This document shows positions 34,741 to 46,453 of a stretch of DNA of 64,000 bases, in pieces. Both the position numbers and the translations under genes were made by a program. Where the stretch lies: the NCBI GenBank assembly GCA_026874595.1, contig CM049307.1, forward strand, positions 98,298,830 through 98,362,829, given 5' to 3'. The notes beneath the pieces were generated by a model. That model was given only the letters and a program-made list of their open reading frames with translations. It had not been told where the DNA came from and made no database searches. This stretch comes from Sipunculus nudus (taxonomy: Eukaryota; Annelida; Sipuncula; Golfingiida; Sipunculidae). Each line of letters begins with the position of its first letter. Position 1 is the first letter of the stretch.

Positions 34741-35571
34741 TCTAAGGTGTATTGGCAAAATGCATTATTTTGTGCACTCTTGGAGTTATTTTCCCCTATT
34801 GTGCAAGGCTCCTTTATTCAGCTGAGGGTCATGGCCATGAGCCACTTGTTTTTAATTACTGTTATTGACAGTTCCCCATTTTGCCTTGTTAGTGTTTATT
34901 TGACTTGCATAATAAATGAAAAGTACCTGCGTCTGCTTGGAAGTCAGGTAGTTTATACTGCAGCAAGGTAACTAAAGCTGAGGGTACCAGGTATTCCTCA
35001 CAAGAGTCACATTGCCAAATAAAATCTCTACCAGAGAGGTCCGAAATAATTTGTATTTATACCCGCCATGATCTCAGCAATTAAAATCAAGCCGTGCAAC
35101 CTGCAATGATGATTAGAAAGCAAATACCTCATCATGATACCTGTCAAATTATTGCTATAGCTGTTCTTGAGAAATTTGGTAAAGGATATATATTATGTGT
35201 CATATGTCAATATTTGCATTGTACGCGGACACAGTAAACTAAAAATAAAAAAAATGAAAAAACTAGGTTAAAGTAGACAAAGGAACTGTAAAAGTATTAT
35301 CACCAGTGTGATAACTTTAGGATAATTCAAGTCATTATATTTTACCAATTGTCATTAGATATTATAAGGTGATCAGTCCTATGGAATGAAACAGGCATTT
35401 AGCAGACTTCTGTGTAGGATAACTTTCTCACTACACTTCAGTTTATCATTAAACTGCCAGCCTTTGATAAGTGTTCACAGAGAATTCATCAATAAGCATG
35501 TTCATACATTTGACTGGATTAACTCTTAACGTGACAGACACAGATTAATTAAATAACAGTTTAGACATAGG
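34741..35571. other. Non-coding stretch, nothing recognised
   Basis: AT-rich. A 74-codon hydrophobic frame at 34747-34971 is not recognised. Confidence 0.5.
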
Positions 35572-35964
35572 TGTTCACAGGAGGGCAAGAAAGGTGTTGA
35601 ATGTATTACACAATATGTCTTGTATTAATGCTGTAATTGCAATCCTTAATTGCAGTTATTATTTTTGGCAAATGTATAAATAGATATACCGGTTACTGAA
35701 CCGGGGAGGTAAGGTCAGAGCTAAAGAGAGGAGAGTCGGCGAGTTAGAGAGCTAGGAGAGAGAAAAGAGACAGAAATAAGGACAGGAGTTAACAGAGAGA
35801 GAGACAGAGAGACAGAACAGAATCAGTTGAGAGGAAAATAGGGCAAACTATCAGAATATATTTTTGGACATTTGTGACTGTAAACTTTGATTGAATAAAC
35901 TTGGAAGTAAATAACATCTGTATTAAATAATTCTTCTATCTGAGAAATCAGCAACCTGTGAACA
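35572..35964 (+). mobile_element. LTR-like block (possible solo LTR)
   Basis: It begins TGTTCACAGG and ends CCTGTGAACA, a perfect 10-bp inverted pair bounded by TG and CA. Inside, in the order expected of an LTR, are a TATA-like TATAAATAG (35675-35683), a purine-rich leader (about 35700-35835, many GAGA and ACAGA) and a poly(A) signal AATAAA (35894-35899). The 393-bp length is typical of an LTR. Against this, the 5-bp flanks differ, there is no PBS or coding region beside it, and TGTTCACAG also occurs at 35472. A solo LTR that lost its TSD is the best reading. Confidence 0.5.
35675..35683 (+). promoter_or_regulatory. TATA-like element of the LTR-like block
   Basis: TATAAATAG lies about 100 bp from the block start, ahead of the purine-rich segment. 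Confidence 0.4.
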
Positions 35965-36888
35965 AAAGCACGTAAACAACTGGACGGTTATAGTATGGAT
36001 GAAAAAAGACTGGCAGGGTAGATTAGGAGGATCAAATGAAAGATCATTCGTATGTTTGAGGAACAGCTGAAACAAAAGTTCCATAAATGTAATAAGGAAA
36101 AAGCTCTTCATCTTTTGTTTGCTTTGGTGCCAATATCAATATGTTCAGTGTATCCCTTTTCGGCGAATCAAGAAAAACATGCTCAGTCTGTGGCAAGGAT
36201 AAATCATTCTCCAGAAGGTCGTTTCTCAACATGGCGCCATGCAATAAACTCTTGTTGTGTGATTGTTTATAACAGAATCGTAACAATTTTCTATTACAAG
36301 CTTCGTATATATAGTGTAGTCCTTTCATATGTAGACGTAATCTTTCTATATATTTCAAACATGTTATACTTAATGTACATATATAATGCATAAACTATGA
36401 ATCCCTCTTTTACGTTTTAGTTGGATTATATATAATAGATTACAGTCCATAGGAAATATCAGTTTCCTACTGTGTTCAATTTACTCGTCTTTCTCTCTTT
36501 TTTAATTGTTCTTAATACTGTAATAGCCATTAGTATATTTGATTCTGCTCCCTGAACAACTGAACATGTTCATAATTGTTCACTTTCTTTCATTGCACAG
36601 TAAATTTCATGCAGAAGATTTAAAAATGATACTGTTGGTATGAACATTGAAAACTTTAAAGATATGACAACGTTGCTTTGAAATGAAAACTGTGTGTAAA
36701 AAGAAAACTGAGGATTTGAAAACACATTTGAAAACATCTTGATTTTCCAGAGTATAATTTCCTTTTCAGTTGGAAAAATACAAAACAATATAACATCCAG
36801 TAGTCCTCTTACTTAACGCACCCAATAAAGTTTGACTCTTTAATAAGATTATTAATCATAAGTACAAACTTAAGAAGTACTTATCAGA

Positions 36889-36930
<42 letters not shown>

Positions 36931-37959
36931 TTATATATTCCAATACGTTGCACTTAATACGGGTTTTACTCGAAAGTTGCATACTGGTAGTTAAGAAGAA
37001 AGCGAGTCTGATAGCTTTTCTCCATAAGACAAATATAATCCTGTCAGTCAAGTTAATATGTATCTCTTCAAGGCTGGGTTTATTCCCTGTGGGGTGACAC
37101 TTTTACAGCCAGAAGTGATTGGAAATCCGAAGAGAGGTTCATCAATTGTTCATCCCTTACTGACAGATGGCGTCACAAAGGATCCAGCCGCTTTATCTTT
37201 GAATGCACTGCTTTAAATAATGTTAACCCGGGGAGCGATGGACTGCGTATTCTCTTTTACCCCAGGGTGTAGTTTGTGTAGCTGCCGCTTAGTGGCGTGA
37301 CCTAGAAATCTATTATAGTCATGCTGAAAAGACAATACGCCGTTTTCGAGAACTCTCCCTTATATCCACTTAAGTAGAAATATAAACAATCACTTTTAAA
37401 CATAATTTGCAATAGAAATCTATAGTTATATTTTCATTATTGAATAAATAAATTATAATTTAATATATATTGATTAATTATAATTACAAAAAAAATTCAT
37501 ATTATAATTTAATAAAATATATATGTAATGCATTCATTTTTGCTTAAGATTTTTATCATATGGATTAATACTTTCCCTTATACTCTATATCACCAATTGA
37601 TTATTATTTTTTTTATTATCATTGATAACCTTGTCCTGGTATTATTGTTTTGTGTTTACTTAAGTAATTATGAGATATTCACGAATTTAACGAAAATAAC
37701 TTAATCTCTATGGGGCATCTCACGAATTTCCCGAAATTACTGAACTAACTGTGATTTCTTACAATTTTCCAGAATATAACAATGTGGTTTCTGATGAATT
37801 TCCCGAAAATTAATTATTTTTGGCTGTTAACAATAGTATGCGAAAAAAAAAATCAAAATAGCGTAACCCCGATACTTCGCCAAGGCAGGATTGACGGCGG
37901 GTGACAAGGCCGGCGGTGGACGAGAGTTTTTATTGTGTTGTGTCTAAACGATACCCTAT

Positions 37960-38095
37960 TAATTAGATCTTGGGGGTATTGATTAGATCTTGGCTCATAA
38001 ATTAGATCTAATCGCATTAATTAGATAAATCTAGCCGTATTAAATTGATCTTTGCTCACTAATTAGATCTTAGGGTATTAATTAGACAAGATAGG
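37960..38095. repeat. Degenerate repeat of ATTAATTAGATCTT
   Basis: About six imperfect units with TTAGATCTTGG or TTAGATCTAATC, spaced 20-27 bp apart. Confidence 0.7.
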
Positions 38096-38165
38096 CCGTC
38101 AGATCAACAGAAGGTTATAAGAGACAGGGCTGCATGTTGTTTAATTAAATCCTGAATCATTTGTC

Positions 38166-38349
38166 ACGAAGGGTCCAGTCGTAAAGGGCCGCTCCTGCGC
38201 TACGGTTACCTGCGTCCTCGACTGGTCTTTCAGGATAGACGGTGGCGACTTTTAGGCGAAGACAGTTGCGGTCACATTAGGTAAAGGATATTGCATGAAC
38301 AACGAATGACCACCTGCGATTGACCAGAGACCTAATTGCGACCCTTCGT
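38166..38349. repeat. 184-bp segment bounded by perfect 10-bp inverted repeats
   Basis: ACGAAGGGTC (38166-38175) and GACCCTTCGT (38340-38349) bound a GC-richer segment. It could be a tiny MITE, but no target duplication is evident. Confidence 0.45.
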
Positions 38350-40049
38350 ATGTGACTGCGTCATAACCAGTTGGAGATACAAATTTTGGGGAAAATATGC
38401 AAAGTAGCGACAATTTTCACTTGTGTTCACACTGAATTCACACTTATAACACCTGTACGAATTTCGCACGATTGTCTGCATTCGATAAAGACTACTTACG
38501 ATTAGCTACAACTCCCCATGACCAGTCGAGTCGTGGGGAGGTTTTTGTGCAGGATGCCAAACCGCGCCTTTCGGCTGTTTTTTTTATTGTATATTTAAAA
38601 GTTATTTCAGACACATTATCGTTGATTCAATGGACACTGTCGGATATTTGGAAGTTTAGTCGAGAGAATGACCGAAATAATATACAGTTCAGCAAGATCA
38701 AGATATGGTGGAACGTTAATACAAGTGGACGAAATCAGTATAATTTTCTCCGATGTATAAAATACTTTTTGACGGTTGTAAGGTATGTGCTCTCTGGGTA
38801 CACTCTATAAATCCTGATTCGATTCCTGATTCCCTGCCGAACTCAACCACCCTTCGGACTCAGTACTGTCAGATTTAATGTTGACTAGAACTATGACGTA
38901 ACGATTTGCAGTTACCTTAAGTACTCTAGAACAGAATCCTTGATACAAATCCATCAGTTTTGGCACGTTGATTTTGGTATTAAAGAATGTGATGATCACG
39001 TCAACATTTGATCAATATAACTTGCCTACTGATTCAATGCAATATATATCTCCATATTAATTGAAAATAAAAGTGATCAATATTAATATAACACTATGTC
39101 GCTTTATGAATTAAAAACATTTGATTCTCGGGAGAGAATTACTTTAATGTTAAACCTCTTATCCTTATCAGTTACGAGGTTAGTCGATTCGATCAGGAAT
39201 TGGGTCGATTGATTCGATCCCAACACATACTGGTCTCAGTAAGTGCAGAACGGAGAAATGTTTCAAAATCAATATAAGTTTGTTTGACATCAGTCTTGAA
39301 TCTAATATAATGCTTTTAATAAATAATATTTTCGACCTGGAATACGGGTTATTAAATTAATTTGATGACAATTCAAACAAATCCTTTAAAACACGACACG
39401 GATGGGTTCAGTATGGCGGAAAGATGAAATGAAAGCAACCCTAGAGCTGTCACATGAGGGCGCTGATGGATACTGAGGATGTTTTGATTGTGTGTCGGAT
39501 TGCGGATCAAACCAAATGCGGCTATTTTTTATCCTTTAATAGACTTTTTCCTAATTTTGTATATTCTGTTGAATAAATATTGAATCAACTGTAATTATAT
39601 TAGTGTTATCGGTTAAGAACCCAACAAAATAGACATCGCTTTGCAAAAGAATCCCAACATGTTTCTTAAAAACAAGTTTGTTTATTAAGGCCAAGCGAGG
39701 ATAACTAAACAAATTACCAAATTTAATTTGCTTAAAACAATGTTATAACTGACCCCCTTTGTCGTTGACGGCAGACTTACGCGTACGTAAGTTTACGTTG
39801 CCGGTAAGGTAAGACGTTTATATTGTTCTCCATCGCTAAGCAAGACATGTCCCAGTCAGATCCACCTATAAACATTTCACCAATGTCCGTTCCTCATCAT
39901 ACCTCGTTATATTTACCTCGTTAATTCTTTGAAATAATGGAGAAGTTGACGTTTGACTATGCCTGTACGTCAGGCTGATATTTATACGCTGGCGTGTTAG
40001 GACCTCCCCTTCCGGTCGACCGTCTGTGTCTCGGAAAAGACATATAAAC

Positions 40050-40885
40050 CAGGGCTGGGTATCGCCAACAAATTTCGTATAACAATATATTGTAATATGT
40101 GGTAACATATTACGATATCTCATTGGTTTAAATTTATAGGAAACTGTTGTGTTTTTTTATATTATACCATTACTATATTATCACTTATATTAGTATTAAA
40201 TCATCATTTATCATGTTAAATATAATGATACAATAAAAGCGTATGCAGATCAGTTTATTTCAAACAAGAAGTATGACAATATTACCTGACAAAGTACTAA
40301 GTGTAGTAAGTGTAGACTGGCTGTTGACTTTACCTTTAAAATCAAAGATTTATGAGGCTTTTCATGTGTAAATAACTTGTCAGTGAGAGGATTCTTGACA
40401 TCGGTTAAGCACAAGGCGGTATAGATATTGTGTACAATCAACAGCCGTGTACAACATCGCAATACTCTTAACTTGACACTCCATCTTAATGCAGATATCA
40501 TAAAATTTCAGAAGAGAATATAAATGAATGATTTATCATTATTACCTTAATCAGCACTTCTTTTTTGTATTTATATATTTCTCGTATATCAACAAGTAAT
40601 CAACCAGATATGCATATATCCTGGGACGCCCTTTGATCAATGGCATTGCAGGCCTATACATAATTATCCCACTAAACGTGCAAAGTCTCTCATTAATCCC
40701 AACCAATTAAGATGTCTATATAATTGTACTGAAAACATAATTTTCCTACCAAAAAATCAGTTTTAGGCACATTTTAAAGAAAACATCGAAATATATCGAT
40801 ATTTGAAAATTGTTTCGAGATACGCAATATATGCGAATCACCGTTTCACATTTTACCGATTTATCGATAATATCGCGCAGCCCTT
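40050..40885. mobile_element. hAT-like MITE with 8-bp TSD
   Basis: The left end CAGGGCTGGGTATCG and the right end (inverted) AAGGGCTGCGCGATA share AGGGCTG and then diverge. The flanking 8-mers ATATAAAC (40042-40049) and ATGTATAC (40886-40893) agree at 6 of 8 positions. CAGGGCTG-type ends with 8-bp duplications are typical of hAT elements. The 836-bp interior is AT-rich with ATATCGATAT-type subterminal motifs and no transposase-like frame, so it is non-autonomous and old. Confidence 0.65.
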
Positions 40886-40893
40886 ATGTATAC

Positions 40894-41903
40894 CACCAGT
40901 AAATTTATCAAGAGAGAAAAATGTTGTCATATCCGACGACGTGAAGATGTAGTTATGGAATCCTGTGAATTGGATATTGTTAGTTTAAATCCGACAAAAC
41001 CAAGTACTTTCACAATATTAGTCTTGTAAAAAGCAACAATACCATGGATGACCCTGGCGATACCGTTGGCTTTGTATAAAGCTTTCTGAGGCGCCAAGAG
41101 CAATCTTATTTTCTTTTGCTTTATTTAAGTTTTGTTTAAGTTAAAGCTACTAAACAAGGGTGTGGAATATTATCGATATATCGGTATATCGCATTACAGT
41201 AAATTCGCGTTTTGTATGTCACAATACATTTTTTCCAGGTTATTCGATATTTTGTTAAACGTGCTTAAAACTGATTTTTTAATAGAAATAGTATTTCTTT
41301 TACAAATTAATTTCTCTAAATGGGCCGGGATTAACGACAGGATAAACGGGAAAGCCTCTACTGTGCCTTTAAATTGGAAATTTTTTAATTGGTCTGATAC
41401 GCCAAAGAACGCCAAGGAACTTTGCATGTCTGCTCGATAACCTATCAGTATACGCAAAATATTTCATACAGGAAAAAGGAAGAAATGCTGAACACGTTCA
41501 TGCTAATCAATCATTTAATTATATTCTCTCAACACATCTTATGATATGTACAGTAAGTTTAAAGTGTCAAGAATATTTTTGTTTTAAGAACGCCGCAGAC
41601 TTTCGATGAGTTACATGGGTACGATTGTGCACAATATCTTTCTCTCTGGGCTTAATTACGGTCCAGAATTCTTTATTCGCCAAGTTATTGCACGTTTCTT
41701 TGGGTACTTGTAACAGGAAAGTACTTTACTAAATGAATCAGTAAGTGATATTGCCATATTTCGTATTTTGAATAAATTGGTTTTCATAAACTTTAATTGT
41801 GTCATTATATTTAACATCATGAAGATTTATTAATTCTTAAAATATTTATAAATGATATATATAAACATGTTATATATATATATGTATATATGTATATAAA
41901 ATG
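40894..41903. other. Non-coding stretch, nothing recognised
   Basis: AT-rich, with interrupted (TA)n at 41866-41900. Open frames of 87-102 codons at 41132-41457 on both strands are not recognised. Confidence 0.5.
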
Positions 41904-42475
41904 TAAACACAGTATATTAAATCCTTTAAAAAGGAATCGATAATTGATTTTAGACAAAGACCAACCTGTCAATATCCGGTGTCTTTTGATGGAACAGAAG
42001 TGAAATTGCACAACAGTATAAATACTATTGGGTAGAACTAGATGATAGGCTTAAATGGTATAATAATGTGAACATAGCATACCGTAAAGGGCAGCAGCAT
42101 TTATACCGTCTAAGGAAACTGAAATCGTTTAATATGGATAGTGAACTACTTGGTTTATTCCATTCTACGATGGTCAGGACTTTCATATGCTTTGACATGC
42201 TGGTGGGGGAAATCTGACCATTAATACAAACAAAATATTAAACGGATAATAAAAATAGCAGAAAAAAATTATTTGTGTTAATTAAGAGGACATAAATTTA
42301 TTTTATGAAAATAATGTTTTGAATATTATGAAAAGAAAACGGTTGAAGGTTAAAGCTTGCTTAGTGAATATGACTAAAATCAGGCCGAAGGCTGCAGTCT
42401 CTAAATTCAGAACAAGCCGGTACATCAATTCATTTGAACCGAAGGTGATTAGATTATTTAAAGCATCGATAAATC
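41904..42475 (+). pseudogene. LINE (non-LTR retrotransposon) reverse-transcriptase 3' remnant
   Basis: Translation in shifting frames gives the usual series of motifs from the C-terminal part of a LINE ORF2. From 41931 comes KESIIDFRQRP, then VSFDGTEVKLHNS. After a frameshift near 42015-42032 comes WVELDDRLKW, with AYRKGQQHLYRLRKLKSF. After another shift near 42190-42215 comes CWWGKS, then IKRIIKIA. Finally, at about 42400-42455, comes FRTSRYINSFEPKVIRLF, matching the R-T-x-R-x-x-x-S-F-x-P-x-x-I-R-L tail. The catalytic YADD region and everything upstream are missing, so the copy is 5'-truncated, and the frameshifts and stops make it dead. The style fits the CR1/L2/Rex group; the exact clade is not resolved. 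Confidence 0.8.
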
Positions 42476-43929
42476 AAAATATGATAATACTACTTCTTTT
42501 GTAATACTCTAATATGTCTTTGTTGTCTCTTACATATGATATCACCCGCAAAGCAAATTCCTGTATTGGTATGGAATAAATCTTGTACCTTGTTTCTTGT
42601 ATTCCCTATACATATTATACAATGGAAATATCGTAATATGCTTCCTCATATCACATTATTTTGATTTACGAAATTTGAAGGTTACACACAGCCCTGAAAT
42701 ACCGAATATCGATATCATTTAGTTCACTTTATAATTAATTATCATGTTCATGATGGATATCAGAACAGTGATATTGTGACCATTTTATTTTTGAAGTAGT
42801 TAACCTGTGTAATCGTCTGTGCTTGATGGACAGAGAGACGCTAACTCGTACAAGCGTGTACCTGGCCGTCTGTTGAGAAACGGTATGTCTGAACTGAGCC
42901 GCCTCCGCTGGTGATAAGGGGCTTTGGTTTCATGTTATTAATATAAAAGAGAAGCCTTGGTGCATGATAGACCGGTATACGAGTCGGACTGATATTGTGA
43001 AGAGAGTTTTTTTTCATTGCGAGTTACAGTATTTTTTTTTTGTAGTTCGGAATTTGCTTTGCGGTATATGTTGTTAATGTGTTTCATCAGTCGGGTCAGA
43101 GCTAGAGATCGGCCGGACCCACCTGGATCCCGCTCAAGCCCAGCGGAACGCATGCTAAGAAATTTCACACCCGGCAGCCCAGGGTTTGATTGGCTGATTG
43201 AACATTTGGGGAACGGTGTGACAATCGCTGGCGTGAAACTTACTTTGGCAGCGATCAACGTGAGGTGAGCATATACCTACATTGCAGGTATCAGAGAGTT
43301 TTGTCTTTTTTTTTCTTTTATACAGGACACGAACAGCGCCACATCTGTTCGCAAAAAGGGCCAAGATTCAAGGAGTTCCTGATGGATAGCGCTACAATTA
43401 TAAGCCTTATCGCGGAATAAAAATCATATTTATCAGATTTATTTATGAGATAAATACGGGAAATGACATCCTTCAGGTATACTTTGCGTTGCAACAGAGG
43501 ATTTGAGTCCATTGGCACAATCTTCAAGTTTTATATTAATGCAAGCAAAGGACCTTCATAAGATGGTCCCCGCAGACACGACAGACCATGCAGTTTACTT
43601 CCACCTCAGCTTGACCCAAGCAGGATCAATGTAACTTCAATACAATTGAGATTTCGAGCTCAAACTAGTTTACGACATCGGCACCAGATGACGCCAGCTT
43701 TTGGTTTGTTCTTTCAAAACCGTTTATCTGCACAATGTTGACAGATCTCGATTAAATTGCAGCTAAGAAAATGTTCCTTTAAATACATCAGAGTAATTTT
43801 TTTATCGGGGGGGGGGATGTTCCTCCTCTTGTTGGTGAATAGAAACACAGGGGGCAGAAGTGACCTGGGTGACCACTTTTTCATGCTGACTAATTTTATT
43901 CTTAAGGTATAGGTATTTACATCAGTAGA
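42476..43929. other. Mostly non-coding stretch with a GC-richer segment
   Basis: A G run lies at 43808-43816. CAGCCCTGAAATACC near 42690 resembles a hAT end but has no partner. The segment 43046-43264 is listed separately as an exon candidate. Nothing else was seen. Confidence 0.5.
43046..43264 (+). other. Weak candidate for a host coding exon
   Basis: A 219-bp open segment (73 codons, no stop) lies between a good acceptor (T-run followed by TGTAG at 43032-43045) and a strong donor (GAG/GTGAGC, cut after 43264). It is visibly GC-richer than its surroundings. The translation includes FTPGSPGFDWLIEHLGNG and VKLTLAAINVR, which I cannot assign to a family. The minus strand is also open here, so a decayed repeat is an equal alternative. 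Confidence 0.15.
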
Positions 43930-44243
43930 GTTCCATTCCGGTTTAGGACCACGTAGCAGGGTGGGAGCACTCTCTTCCTGGCATTTTTTTATATCCTTGA
44001 TTCACCCTGGCCCGATTGCTACCACCCATCCAGGTCCTGGATGTGAAATCATCCCATTGCCATATCATGTGGGAACTTCCAAAAGATACAGCTGTTTGCG
44101 AGTGATACACGACTATGTGGGACAGCCTTCCCATTAAGCCTGTACAGCGTTCACCTTGGATTGGGTGAAAAGCTCACCTCTCCTCGGCTGGGATCTGAAC
44201 TCACAACTTCTCGGCTTTGAGTCTTTGCTCTACCCCTAAACCC
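43930..44243 (-). mobile_element. tRNA-derived SINE (family A), copy 3, minus strand
   Basis: Read on the minus strand, the A-box-like GGTTTAGGGGTAGAGC (44227-44242) and the B box GAGTTCAGATCCC (44190-44202) are at tRNA spacing. The family body follows (CACTCGCAAACAGC near 44091-44104, then TGGCAATGGGATGATTTCA). It aligns nearly end to end with the copy at 7104 up to its CCACCCTG...GTCC block. This copy keeps the better B box; its tail and target duplication are not evident. Confidence 0.75.
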
Positions 44244-44245
44244 AT

Positions 44246-44909
44246 AAGTCAATATGAATCAACAAGTTTCTTGCAAATCTTTGTATTTTTTAAATGTTGG
44301 AATGAGAAGTCCTAAACCCTTTCCTCCAAAGCCTGAAGTGTATTGGTTTTTGTCAAAGCATGGTCAGTCTATCGTCCGTTGCCCCGAGCAAACACTGCTC
44401 GTGCCCGGGTGTAAAGATACGGAGAATCGTCCGAATCTCGTGTCTATATTTTTCTGCGCTCATTTAGTTTCATCGGTACGACGATAAACATTCAGAGCGT
44501 ATACGGTAACATGTAATTAACCGTCTCCACATGCGTTTTAATTCCATCTGAACTGTTATGTCTGTTATTTGTATTATGGTCTGTCTCTCTCTCTCTCTAG
44601 CAAAATCCGTTTCCTTTTTATTTTGTCAGAGAAATAATCAGACATGCATTACCTCTCTCAGAAATGTTATGTTTTAATGATGAAGCCACAATATTCTCCT
44701 GGACGCTCCACCTGGGTTTAGATTTGATACACTCCACAGTGAGTTGTTACAGGTGCCCTTTTTATTGTGTGCACAAGTCTTACTGATGTCTTTTTTTTTT
44801 GTTGTGTGGCACGGGCGTAACTCGTGCTGTGGCGCCCGTGTCTAGCCGCGTATTTCATTCTCAGTTTCATCCGTACTGGTTGATCTCTCGTCGTCATGCT
44901 AGCTTGGGG
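44246..44909. other. Non-coding stretch
   Basis: A (CT)n tract lies at 44581-44600. A GC-rich hairpin at 44807-44841 has arms GCACGGGCG and CGCCCGTGT. The 138-codon minus-strand frame (44718-45134) crosses this and the dispersed repeat and is not recognised. Confidence 0.5.
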
Positions 44910-45065
44910 CTTTCTCGCCTGGCCAAGCCGGGGCGAGCTCACGTATGGACCCTGGTATGTAGAGACACAGCGATGTTCTTCTAGATGATTCCTGTAACGC
45001 GTGTTTACTGTTTGTTGTGTTAGATTCTTTACACTGTTCGAGAAGTGGAAAATTCTCGGCTTGGG
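44910..45065 (+). repeat. Dispersed repeat D, copy 2
   Basis: Diverged counterpart of 33424-33610. Shared landmarks in the same order: CTCGCCTGGCC, GACACAGCG, TGTTGTGTTAGATTCTTT and TCTCGGCTTGG. Confidence 0.6.
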
Positions 45066-45865
45066 GTGAAAAGTTATGAATAGGTGGCTGTGTTTAGAGC
45101 CAAGAGAGAGGTGAGAGAATATTCCAGCGGACACAGACGTGTGGGACCTGTCCGATTATCCAGTAAATTCAGGGATTCTACTATTACTAACTCTATATAA
45201 TTTGGTGCTACCTGCCTCAAGTTTACTTTCTGGAATGTTACAAGAGCTTTACATTGGACTGTTATTCTCCTGGAGAGTTTGTGTGGACTTTTCATCCGGC
45301 ATATACATTTAAAAGGAGTTATCATTGTGACAGTGGTGGTATCCAGGTACTGTGCACTTTGTTTATTTTATTTTGTGATTGTATTGATTTGTTGTTATAC
45401 CGCTGTTATACCGTGTAATTGTATTGATATAGTGTATTGTTATATTAGGGTTGTTTTAAGAATAAATTATAGTTATTTGTTAACAAAAAAACACTGACTT
45501 CTTTATTCATTCCCCGAGACATTTCACGCTGCCTAGTGTTACAGAATCTGATTTTTTTTTATCCCCTTGACAAAATTTATGTTCATCACGCATACGTGAT
45601 CTGTTGATATTAGGTTCTGTAACAGAGTGTATTTATAATTTAGCTTAATGAGTGTAACGGCCGGGGTGACTTTTCGTGACTTTTATCTGTGATCATAAAT
45701 CAGAAATTCAAAGCACGAAAAAGGGAGGATCCTTTCTGTTATTTTTTAATAAAGTTCATGATACAACTTCACTGTCACATTTCATTGGTTGAAGTGGTAG
45801 AACTGAAGGTAGCTTCGGAGAGGTTCAGGTACGTGAATCTGAATTTAAAATCTATCTGACAGCTT
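45066..45865. other. Non-coding stretch, possible decayed LTR material
   Basis: It has a TATATAA-like site near 45193, AATAAA near 45462 and TGTTACA at 45537-45543, reminiscent of the 3' part of an LTR. A matching start with TSD was not found. TGTTACAGAA (45537-45546) and TTCTGTAACA (45615-45624) form a perfect 10-bp inverted pair. Confidence 0.4.
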
Positions 45866-46165
45866 GAGGAGCGTGGTGGTGTAATGGCAAAGGTGCCGAA
45901 TGTGTGATAAAGCGGGCATGGGTTCGAATTCCGTAGCCTCTCACCTCTTCAGTAAGACAAGGTCTTAGCCACAAGTGTGCTTATGTCTACTCAGCGTGAC
46001 AGATGGGTACCGGATTAAGTGCCATCTGCGTATGGCGGGCCCAAGCGACCTAAAAACCGTGTGTGGGCTCTCTAGGGTCCCCGTGGAGCTACCACCGAGA
46101 AGTTAATTGTAAAATCTTCTGAGCCAGTTATTGTGAAGGGGAGATAAACCTACAGTTTTAACTTT
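45866..46165 (+). mobile_element. tRNA-derived SINE (family B), copy 1
   Basis: The tRNA-like head has a good A box (TGGTGTAATGGCAAAGGTGCC region, 45877-45897) and a near-perfect B box GGGTTCGAATTCC (45920-45932), with partial acceptor pairing (GAGG with CCTC). A body follows with CTACTCAGCG and ATGGGTACCGG. A body of the type CTAC.CAG...AATGGGTACC is familiar from protostome SINEs. It ends about 13 bp before the TRIM at 46179. No clear target duplication was found. Confidence 0.75.
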
Positions 46166-46178
46166 TTTTAGTAAATAT

Positions 46179-46333
46179 TGTCACGAAGACAAATTATTCA
46201 GGGAAAATTCTGGGCCGATCCAGGTTTCGAACCCATGTTGGTGGCGCACAAGTCCGGCGTACGAACCGCTTCGCCAGAAAAGCAAGCTTCACTTGCGAAA
46301 CAGTTCGGTCCGCTTTTATGTCACCCCGTAACA
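46179..46333 (-). repeat. 3' LTR of TRIM copy 2
   Basis: On the minus strand the tRNA-like core has D stem GGCG/CGCC and B box GGTTCGAAACC, the better-preserved promoter of the four LTRs in the window. Confidence 0.85.
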
Positions 46334-46437
46334 CACCCCTTCTTAAGAGCGTTCTGCTATCAGAACAAGACTTATTATCCCAGGAGTCACACTTTGGTGA
46401 ACTTATTCTCTGGGCCACACAGTTTTACAGTCACGTT

Positions 46438-46450
46438 GGACAAGCCCCCA
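46438..46450 (-). other. Primer-binding site of TRIM copy 2
   Basis: TGGGGGCTTGTCC on the minus strand, three bases inside the 5' LTR as in copy 1; C-to-T at position 9 relative to tRNA-Pro. Confidence 0.75.
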
Positions 46451-46453
46451 TTT

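Larger units (their letters stand above)
35965..40041. other. Non-coding stretch with simple repeats
   Basis: Contains (TA)n at 36892-36927. Overlapping frames of 113-115 codons on both strands at 36044-36393 could not be matched to anything. The 112-codon frame at 38472-38810 is likewise unrecognised. Confidence 0.5.

Noticed and set aside
36044-36393. Overlapping 115- and 113-codon frames on opposite strands
   Set aside because: Neither is recognisable and both cannot be taken as genes without further support; composition is like the surroundings.
44994-45543. A 549-bp LTR from TGTAACG to GTGTTACA
   Set aside because: The flanks show no target duplication, and similarity to 33424-33610 runs across the proposed left end.
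45866-45943. A genuine tRNA gene at the SINE head
   Set aside because: The acceptor stem pairs only partly and the sequence continues into a SINE body shared with 49630-49800.
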